A stretch of 64,000 bases of DNA, from the NCBI RefSeq assembly GCF_025024155.1, contig NW_026251825.1, positions 22,517 through 86,516 on the forward strand. Reading direction: 5' to 3'. Under the pieces are notes generated by a model. That model was not told where the DNA came from, made no database searches, and was given only the letters and a program-made list of their open reading frames with translations. The DNA is from Gamsiella multidivaricata (taxonomy: Eukaryota; Mortierellomycota; Mortierellomycetes; Mortierellales; Mortierellaceae). A program made the position numbers and the translations under genes. Position 1 is the first letter of the stretch. Every line of letters starts with the position of its first letter. Of the stretch, positions 1 to 8,214 are shown in pieces.

Positions 1-879
1 TGCGATTACACTAATCGGTTCGCCAGCATTGTCCCCTCCATCGATTGCTATTGCTTTCACGTCATGTGCGACAAATCTTGGCGGAAGCGAAGGGGAGATA
101 ATGGACATCTCCTTTAACTCTTCAAAGATACTTGTACTGGTGATGTCCTCATGCTCCAGAGGAAGTTCATTCCTAGGAGGTGACTGAACAAGGGCACTCT
201 GATCCTGATCATGCGTAGATGCTATCGTATGAGGTACGCTGTTCATTGCTGGTTCTTCATTCTTTTGCTCTGTCCGAGAGATATCGAGTGGGACTGAGGT
301 GGATATCGATCGCAGTGACGATATTGCTCTTTGATGTACGCTGTCAACTATTGGGTCTTCATCCATCTCGGTTGTTGGGGTGGTATCAATTGGTGGTGAA
401 CTGGCAGGTGAACGCGCTAACGGTGATGCTTCTGATGAATCGTCTTGCATAGCGTTCTTCACTCGATCGTCCTGTTGATTATCCTGCTCATTCTCTTGCT
501 CATTCTCCTGTTCATTCTCCTGTTCATTCTCCTGCTCATTCTCCTGCTCATTCTCTTGATCCTGATCAGCTGCAACGATCTCGTCTGTTTTCATACTCGG
601 ATTTCGACTTTCTTCCGGGGCCCTTGGAGCTTTCTCTGTTGTAGCAATCTGTATTGCGCCGCGACCACGGGGTCGACCACGGCCTCGACCTTGTCCTCGT
701 CCGCCATGACTGGTTGCTGCTCCTGCGGTTTCGGCAGAGATTATCACTGTCGCTGATGCAGGTTCTTGTGTCGGGGCATGGGCACTCGAGCGTGTGACCC
801 TTCGCTGCATGGCTCTCTCGTCGTCTGATGGATTGTTAAACAAAAATGATTTGCATCGCTCTCTTTGCTCCGACATCAT
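1..879 (-). CDS. N-terminal part of an unidentified low-complexity protein (runs off the left edge)
   Basis: The minus strand is open without a stop for 293 codons, from an ATGATG at 879-874 to the first base of the window, so this is the 5' part of a gene that continues to the left. The N-terminus is polar and charged. Residues 59-74 form a Gly-Arg block (GRGQGRGRGRPRGRG) with a GRP core resembling an AT-hook or RGG nucleic-acid-binding motif. Residues about 109-135 are a tandem ENEQ repeat, followed by Ser/Pro/Thr-rich sequence. No enzymatic domain is visible in this part. Either adjacent ATG could be the start. A chromatin or RNA-associated protein would fit the RG block, but the family is not recognised and its function is unknown. 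Confidence 0.6.
   Translation of the reverse strand, partial: MMSEQRERCKSFLFNNPSDDERAMQRRVTRSSAHAPTQEPASATVIISAETAGAATSHGGRGQGRGRGRPRGRGAIQIATTEKAPRAPEESRNPSMKTDEIVAADQDQENEQENEQENEQENEQENEQENEQDNQQDDRVKNAMQDDSSEASPLARSPASSPPIDTTPTTEMDEDPIVDSVHQRAISSLRSISTSVPLDISRTEQKNEEPAMNSVPHTIASTHDQDQSALVQSPPRNELPLEHEDITSTSIFEELKEMSIISPSLPPRFVAHDVKAIAIDGGDNAGEPISVIA
475..563 (-). repeat. 12-bp tandem repeat encoding (ENEQ)n
   Basis: About six to seven imperfect copies of a 12-bp unit (GAGAATGARCAG on the minus strand) lie in frame in the left-edge gene. They vary mainly at third positions (CAG/CAA, GAG/GAA). The multiple-of-three unit keeps the frame, so copy number could vary without breaking the protein. 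Confidence 0.85.
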
Positions 880-1706
880 AAAATTTTAATTCGTGAAGGG
901 ATAGATGGAACTGTGGGTGCGGGGCGATGTGGTCGGCGGAGTGGCTCCGGGTGGATCTGTTTCGTTATATGGAAGCACCCGATATTCGACATATTGTGGG
1001 GTCCATCATCATTCCAACCCACGTAGCGGCCCATACAAGTCTCGCACAAACAGAGTATCTTGCTTAGGCCACATTGGTCGAGCACTTTGTGGAGATGAGA
1101 TACTCATCGCAGGATACTACGGTACATTTAAGATGTCATTGAATAAAACAGCAGGGTCCATATGCTTCAACGCTCCATAGAGCGCCAAATCTCTTCATTT
1201 ACTGAACAAAAAACACATCGCTAGTCTCCATCATCTCATACATTGGTACCGAAAAATATTTCAATATGTGCTTTCGTCTTTGCCTTTGATTTCATAGTTA
1301 ACAATGGTCAAGATTCGGAGACATGCCAAACATGAGATCTGGAGAATAGTAATAGTTAAATAGGGGCCGAACTTTACAAAAGAAAAAAGAAAAGAAAAGA
1401 AAAGACATGGTGTCGTTCTGTAGTTTGACAAAGATACGTTTGCTCGCGTGTTTAAGCTTTATGTGGCTTGTATGGCTCTGGGCAAAGCATCAAGGAGCAA
1501 GCAGCCGCCAACCACCAGATGTCAAGTTCCGGCGCCTCGTTTTTATGACCCAGGACCCCATCCAATTTAGACGCATGTGTGTATTCCTTTTAGGGTGCTG
1601 AGACCTGATAGCTTTAATGGACGCAATGGTTGTGGTCACGGCAAAACTGAGTAGAAATAATGAGGAGGGTGTTGTATTTCTTTGTTGTTGCTTCTTCTCG
1701 TCTCCT
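880..1706. other. Intergenic: left-edge gene promoter and Ran 3' region
   Basis: No convincing gene is seen. The stretch holds the upstream region of the left-edge gene and the 3' flank of Ran, both on the minus strand. It includes a purine-rich run at about 1380-1405 (repeated AAAAG). The short reading frames here have no recognisable protein character. Confidence 0.5.
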
Positions 1707-3224
1707 TTACAGATCATCGTCTTCCTCGGGAAGGGGCATCTGAGCAGCACTGTTCAACTCATCATTGTACTGCTGCATAAGGCCAGCATCGACATGGACC
1801 TCAGCGGGGGCCAAGGCAGGGGAAGCGACAAACTCCAAGTCCTGGTGTCCAGCCAACTTGCGAGCCAACCAGAGGAAGGGCTTCTCAAAGTTGTAGTTGC
1901 TCTTGGCAGAGATGTCGTAGTACTGCAGGGACTTCTTGCGGTGGAAATCAATGGCTTTGGGCTTGACCTTGCGCTCCTTGATGTCGACCTTGTTTCCGCA
2001 AAGAACGATGGGGATGTTCTCGCAGACACGGACGAGGTCACGGTGCCAGTTGGGGACGTTCTTGTAAGTAATTCTGGAGGTAAGATCGAACATGATAATA
2101 CCGCACTGTCCGTTGATGCTGTAAAATGGGGATAGAGATATAATAAAAAATACTGGCATTAGCGTCGATGCTTAATATATCGATTTTAAATGGCGCAAAA
2201 AAAGGCAATTGGTAGCGTCTCCGTCCCGTGTCGCAGAATACGTACTAGTAACCATCGCGAAGACCTCCGAACTTCTCCTGGCCAGCTGTTCGTATTATGA
2301 TAGAGAATTGAGGGACAGTGCATGGTTAACTTAAGACCTGATTTCTGGCATAATGACATTCGACGCAAAAAGAGTTGTAGTCTGGCGGAAAGACTTGCCT
2401 GTGTCCCAGGTATTGAAGATGATCTGACCAAAGTTGGTGGTGAAGCTCAAGGGGTGGACCTCAACACCCAAGGTGGCTAGAAAGTGAAAACAAACAATCG
2501 ATGATTGTTAGCGTTGGCACCACGCAATTACAAAGGGTCGACTTCAAGCCGTGGTCGGAATCCTTGATAAAGTGTGAATGTACGCCCAAGGAAAAACAAA
2601 GCAGGTCGACGAAAGTTGTAGAGCATAGTTATGCCTTGTGTATCCATCAGTCTGCCGTTGGTCATTTGGCACAAGGGGCGACCCCGACCAGTCCAAAACC
2701 GCAGCGATATGCAGTGTAGTGGGTGATCCGAGCGTAGAATGGTGTGGTTTCCTCCAAACAGCTTCTGGACGGCAATCCAAGATGGGCGCGGTCATCTCTG
2801 CATCGGACCGCAAGTGGATCCTGATAAAAAAGCCCTGACCAAGCTGCGCATCACCCAAGATGGAGAGGATCGCCGAAAGTCATGGCTTGATGGGTACAAG
2901 GAGATTCTTACCGATGTACTTCTTTTCGAATTCACCAGTCAAGTGGCGCTTGACGAAGGTGGTCTTGCCCGTACCACCATCGCCGACTATCAAAGGGTGT
3001 GGAAATTAGGTGGAAAAAGAATGGGCAGAGACGCGGTTAGTGTTGGATCCAGACAAACAGAGCGGCGTCCAGCAGAGCGATTGTTTTTCTTTTTATTTTT
3101 TTTTCTCCTGCAAGTCTAGCTCTGTGTCATTGTTTGGTATGATAGCAAGTCGATGAAAGACAAAAGAAGGGAGGTGTGGTTTACCGAGAACAAGCTTAAA
3201 AGTGGGAATCTCTTGAGTGGCCAT
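1707..3224 (-). CDS. GSP1: Ran GTPase (Gsp1/Spi1 type), five exons
   Basis: Small GTPase of nucleocytoplasmic transport, spindle assembly and nuclear-envelope formation. The model is complement(1707..2118, 2246..2285, 2399..2476, 2912..2986, 3185..3224), giving 214 aa, the usual Ran length. The N-terminus [22 protein letters not shown] carries the P-loop across the exon 1/2 junction. Switch [19 protein letters not shown] spans exons 3-5. NKVD gives guanine specificity, [12 protein letters not shown] is typical of Ran, and the C-terminus is the acidic EEDDDL. The third intron (2286-2398) starts with GC rather than GT; this is the only junction that restores DTAGQEK. The gene is divergent from the copper-fist gene. 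The identification is very secure. Confidence 0.97.
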
Positions 3225-4074
3225 GTCGAATGAAGTGATGGGAAGAAGGGATGAGAGATGAGTGAAAAAGAGGGGCAAGAAGAAGGCGAGAAGGTTTTTA
3301 TTGAACCGCGGACTGCTGACGTCAACATGTTTATTTTTTATTTTTTTTCCAGGTCTTACAGCAAGAGCGGTGGGCAAAAGAAAGTCTGGCCCAATAATTC
3401 GCATCGGTCCAGTGCACTGCTTTAACGGTACTGTAATGTGTCGTAGTGTAATGCAAGCTATCGGGTTGAAGTAAAGGTTACACACTGGACGGTTGAACAT
3501 CTGCGCGTCGAGGCAGCGGCAGTACCATTGGCAAAGTCGGGCTCGGAACTAGATTCTTTGTTTAGGTATTGCATACTACCATGCATTCATACCACCCACT
3601 TCTGCGCCAGAAGGACAGACTTCCTTTTGGCATAGAAGAAGCAGTGGAGGGGCACAGCCATTTGAGTTCGCTATTGGGCGGAGCCCCTAATATTTTTAAG
3701 CAACCCTTTTGTTGGTTGTCCTGGTCCATCGTCTGTCTTCACTCTTCTTCCAACCACCACTAACGATAGGAACAACAACTTCAGAAAGGCATCGCCGATA
3801 TCTGATATCTGGTATCTGATCCTGCTCCAATGTTGGTCCTTTAGCTCAAACCCCCATCCTTCGCTCCCACTCCTTCCTCGCTGCACTACGCCCTCAGGCA
3901 TTCCGCCACACAGCTTTCTTTTCGCACTTGCACGCCGTCTCCTTCTTAGTCCTCGACTTCACCTCATTCACCCCGACACCATCACATCCTTCTCTTGATC
4001 CTCCATCCATCGTCTGAAATCAACTCGCCTTTCCGCCTTTCATCCTCATACTCTCTGCCAAGACTCTCGCTACC
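3225..4074. promoter_or_regulatory. Bidirectional promoter region, Ran / copper-fist factor
   Basis: 850 bp separate the divergent start codons of Ran (3224, minus) and the copper-fist gene (4075, plus). The right half is CT-rich on the plus strand (about 3720-4070), as in other leaders in this window. The left part contains a perfect TGACGTCA palindrome. No protein-coding exon is evident. Confidence 0.6.
3317..3324. promoter_or_regulatory. CRE/ATF-like palindrome TGACGTCA
   Basis: A perfect 8-bp TGACGTCA lies 93 bp upstream of the Ran start codon. This is the consensus site for CREB/ATF-type bZIP factors, which in fungi often act in stress and cAMP signalling. Occupancy is inferred only; an 8-mer can occur by chance. 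Confidence 0.4.
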
Positions 4075-6563
4075 ATGGTCTTTGTCAATGGCCAAAAGTT
4101 TGCTTGGTATGTGACCAATCTTATCTCCCAACGTTGTAAAGTGTTATTGCCTGTCTGCAAGGCGTGACACCCAATACTAAGATAACTAAGATAACGTTTG
4201 TCATCGTTCGCCTTCCTGACCACAGTGCAACCTGCATCAAGGGCCATCGCTCCACGACATGCAACCATGGGTAATGTCAACACAGCCATTTGTTTGTCAT
4301 CAGAACACATAACACGAATATAATGTTTTATCGCGGCACATGTGTGTTGCTCACCGAAACTCATTTATTAACTTGTATATCGAGCTAATAGAGAACGGCC
4401 ATTGCACGAAATCAAGAAGAAGGGCCGTCCATCCACGCAATGCCTTCACTGTAAAGAGTTGCGTAAGGCCAAGCAAGTGAGCGTCCGTTGCATTTGTGGC
4501 AAGGAGGAAGGTACAGAAGTGGACAAATATCTTTTCTGGCGCACATCCAAGGCATTATACTGATATGCTGTTGACCGACCATATTATGATCTTTCTTTTA
4601 TCCCACAATGCAATGCAATGGTCTTTATTTAGGGCCCTCAGTGTTGGCCAATGGACTGAAGCGCACCAAGTCCCTTTCGCAAGATGGACGTGCCCTCGCC
4701 CCTGCAGATCTTGGCGGCGAGGATATTCTGCGCTCTCTTTCGACTGAAGACGTTAGAACAATGGAATCGGCTGAGAATGTCTCATCAAGTGGAGGTAGGA
4801 ATTCATCGACCATATGCATATATTGGCTACAGATCCACTCCTTAACCCATTGACTACATCTGGGAATATCTATCTAGACGTTTATTCATGCGGATGTCTC
4901 GAGGGCGCTGTCTGCACTTGCTGCCGTGATCGTTCGGGACACGTTGTCACGAAACCAAACAAAATCTCGTCTTCGGCACAGCATGCGGTGTTCAAGAACT
5001 ATGCGCTTAAACATCAACGCGGAGCTGCTTCGCTCGACCTTGGCAAGCCCGGTGTACAGCTCTATCCACGAGATGCTTCCCCCTTAGCTCTTTCTCCACA
5101 GGTGCGAGGCATACGGGCGGTGCAGAGTCCCAATGGAAGCGTGAGCTCTGACTCGAGTCTCGGTATCAATGGGACATTTAGCGACATGGGTATATCAAGC
5201 AATGGATCATCGTCGCAGTATGCGCATGTGCTCAACTCAGGATCCTCAGGAGCTGATTATTCGCCCTTAAGCAACCAGCAGAGTCTGATGCAGTCCCAGT
5301 TGTGCTTCGACAATGCGACCTCATCGGACTATGACAGCGACCAGTACAACCCTCCAGGCTCATATCCGTTTTTTCCACAAAGTGTGCCTACGTACGCTGT
5401 GAGTAACGCATCGGACGACCTTGGTGAACGAGACCCTACCTTATTCCAGGACACATCAGCGAAGCGGCCTACGCCCATGAATACCCTATCGTCTGAGGAT
5501 GTGGGGTCACTCTACAGTGCCATGTCCAATTTCACTACAGCTTCTCCGCCCATGCCAATGCAGCCTAATACAGAAACGGCTATATCTTCAACATCGACTG
5601 CCAAAAAATCGTGCTGCAAACCAGCGGACAGTACTTCCTCGCCGGCATCCTCGATCCCGTCCCAATCTCCCTGTGATCGACAAGGCGATGAAGCTCACGA
5701 CGAGGTGGAGATGGCCGGTTGTGGCTGTGCCGTTTCTGCCAGCATGTGCTGTTGCGGAGAGCTTTGCGCCTGTCCTGGATGTCTTGCCTACCCGAACAAC
5801 CAAAATATTCTCCAGTCGGCGTTCCCACCAGAAATGTTCCCCAGCTCTGGACTTGGCAACAACAATGGAAATGCGGTCAACATCAGTACTCCCAATAGCA
5901 ATGACGATATGACCCAGGCATCTGCGATGGACACCGTCCCCAAAAAGGGATCTTGCTGCGGTTCCAGTAAGATCAACGCCATCAACTCAGCTAACATGGA
6001 GATTCCCTCTGACCAGACCGCTAATAATGGCGCTTCAGCCCTTAACTTGAGTCAAGCATTGAGTCTCATCGAGGCAAGCAGTCAGAGTGCGTCGACCATG
6101 ATTGACAACGATGCCCGACAGGCCCTGCGGCAGGGATTGAGTATGATGGGCCAGGCGGGCATGGAGTCCGTCAAGTTACAGCATCCAACTTTGCTTGGCG
6201 ACAACGGCATCTTGATTTGCGGCTGTGGTTGCGGACGTCCTACGGTCGATTGTGCAGACTGCTTTCGGGACATGTGTGAGTTTGTCGGCGAATCTCAGGC
6301 GAGGATGATGAAGGAGGAACTCGAGTATGAGATGGCCATGAACCGGGAAGGTGGATATTTGGCGGACCTGGGACTCAATATGAACATGTCCATGGCCATG
6401 AATATGAGCCTGAACATGAATATGGATATGATCATGGACATGAATATGGACCTGAACGATATCGGGATGAACCAAGACAATCCACAGGTTAATGACCTTG
6501 GACTTACTTCGAACTCGGAGATACAGGGCTCCACGGACGAGTCGTCGACATTCGGTCAAGACC

Positions 6564-6600
<37 letters not shown>

Positions 6601-6760
6601 GGAACAGCAACTACAGCAGCACCAACGACAGCAATTCCAACAGCTGCAAGTACAACCACAGCAAACACAATCACACTCTTCGTTGAACCTACCTCAATAC
6701 CAAGACCAATTCTTAGATCAACATCAAGAAAATCAGGGCTACAATAATCAACATCAGGGG

Positions 6761-6795
<35 letters not shown>

Positions 6796-7003
6796 TCAGC
6801 AACATAATCGTGCACTCTTGGAACAAGAACAGCGCTTGAGACTACAGCTGATGGAACAAGAACAGATGCAGCTTTCTCAACTGCAGCCTTCCGCTCTGAG
6901 CCAGCTCCAACTGGATTTTCTGGATGACGAGGACTGGAGCTTTGTGGACGAGATCAGGATTGATGTCCCTGGTCCTAAATTGACAGCAGATCGCAAGGCA
7001 TGA
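4075..7003 (+). CDS. Copper-fist transcription factor (Cuf1/Ace1/Mac1 family), five exons
   Basis: Copper-sensing DNA-binding regulator. The model join(4075..4106, 4226..4270, 4392..4510, 4633..4794, 4878..7003) gives 827 aa. The N-terminal copper fist is complete: C11-x2-C14-x8-C23-x-H25 zinc ligands, the KGRPSTQC minor-groove motif at 36-43, then C46 and C59-x-C61. Downstream are several Cys clusters (CGCLEGAVCTCC, CGCAVSASMCCCGELCACPGC, CGCGCGRPTVDCADC), which resemble the copper-binding clusters of Cuf1/Mac1. There is also a Met-rich stretch of alternating Met near 6376-6450. The C-terminal third is Gln-rich, with two poly-Gln tracts, and ends acidic. Whether it activates copper uptake or detoxification cannot be told from the sequence. 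Confidence 0.93.
6564..6603 (+). repeat. (CAA)n microsatellite encoding poly-Gln
   Basis: About 13 nearly pure CAA codons lie in frame in the copper-fist gene. A second, CAG-rich poly-Gln tract lies at about 6760-6800. Both fall in the presumed activation region and are likely length-polymorphic. Confidence 0.9.
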
Positions 7004-7520
7004 CCCCTCTCGCCTCTTGCGGAAGATCGACTCACTTTGCATTCGGCATCATAACGATATACCTACAATCTTCATAGAATAAAACTGTTTTAGCATTCAC
7101 ATCGACGTTTGTTATCTACTTCATAACAATGTTTTCGTAACGGAATCATTTGCATTCCACCCTCTATATGACAGCCATAGACCTCGTTAACATTTGAACA
7201 ACAAAAGGCGGCCTTACAACAACAGTAATAGTGAGACTGAATGGAATGCACAATGACTGCGCACGGTATGCAAAACTGAGACAATTTCATCCTCGCACAA
7301 AGTGCAAAGACCAGGGTCCACCTGCATGCACCCCTCCATACATATTCAATCATTCAATCTACTTTGTCGTAAAGAAATGCTTTATTGAATCTAAACGTGG
7401 TCAATGATTGTTCACCAACGCTGGATCATTATAGCACAACGAGAGTGGAGTGGAAGTATAGTCGCATCAAGTAACGACGCCATTCGAAATAAAGGAAGTG
7501 GGCAGTCTATGGAATTTCCT
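7004..7520. other. Convergent 3' region between copper-fist and COX9-like genes
   Basis: Contains the two 3' UTRs, with an AATAAA at about 7078-7083 serving the plus-strand gene. Nothing else is recognised. Confidence 0.5.
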
Positions 7521-8012
7521 TTAAACTCTGTTGGCGTTGTATTGGATGTAGAAGTTCTGGCGGAGCTCGCGGTTGGGGAGGACGTTCTTGTGCCAGAAAC
7601 CGTAGGCAACGGCGCTGTGTGGCGAAACAAACAAAAGAGAAAGAAGTGGGCGCGGGGAGTTAGTGAGTGGGAATCCGAGTCTCATAGTCCCTGTCCCTAA
7701 ACTGAGATGAGTCCACGGTTTTTTTTGGGTGTTCCAACAATCTCCTGAAACAATTGTTCCTGAATTGAAGCCGTAATCCGTCAAGTTATGCATGTCTCCT
7801 AGTCCAACGCCCTGTCCATTCAGATCCTTCCTCTCCGTCCCGACGAAAGAGGTAAGATCCCGAGCTCCGATTCAACAATAAGATCGATAGGATGACGCGC
7901 AGTGGGTCGGATCAGATGCAAAACAGAGAGCAACATACGTTCCGAAGGTGAGGGAGAGACCGATGTGGGTCAACATCGACTTGGCAAGGAGATTTTTAAC
8001 GGGAGCAATCAT
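7521..8012 (-). CDS. COX9: Cytochrome c oxidase small subunit, Cox9 / COX6C type
   Basis: Probable nuclear-encoded small subunit of mitochondrial complex IV, a single-span inner-membrane protein. The model complement(7521..7614, 7939..8012) gives 55 aa, similar to yeast Cox9 (59 aa). One short hydrophobic helix (residues about 14-30, MLTHIGLSLTFGTAVAYGF) is followed by a charged tail in which LRQNFYIQYNA resembles the Tyr-rich tail of the family. The phase-2 intron is 324 bp. The assignment rests on size, topology and weak motif similarity, because short proteins of this class diverge quickly; another small respiratory subunit is possible. The pseudogene begins about 200 bp upstream of its start codon. 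Confidence 0.62.
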
Positions 8013-8214
8013 TTTGAAAGTACTTGTCGTGTGCGTGTGTATTGTTGATGAACAAGAGGGGATGCGGGAGTAGGTCAGCGTCTTATTTTGGTTTCTGAGG
8101 TACGAAGTCATTTGCATCTACGATAAAAGCGTCTACCCATGCGCAAATTTCGACGCCAGTCCCCCCATTTATTCAAACCTCCCCTGTTCCATTGATCACA
8201 ATTCCGCGACTCGA

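Noticed and set aside
475..563. Regular short repeats as a CRISPR-like array
   Set aside because: The units are contiguous with no spacers and encode protein in frame in a eukaryote.
219..756. Plus-strand reading frames with Leu/Ile-Leu repeats
   Set aside because: They are the antisense of the 12-bp ENEQ repeat in the minus-strand gene, which is open over its whole length.
6176..6815. Minus-strand frames rich in Leu or Val/Ala
   Set aside because: They are antisense shadows of the poly-Gln and Met-rich coding tracts of the copper-fist gene.
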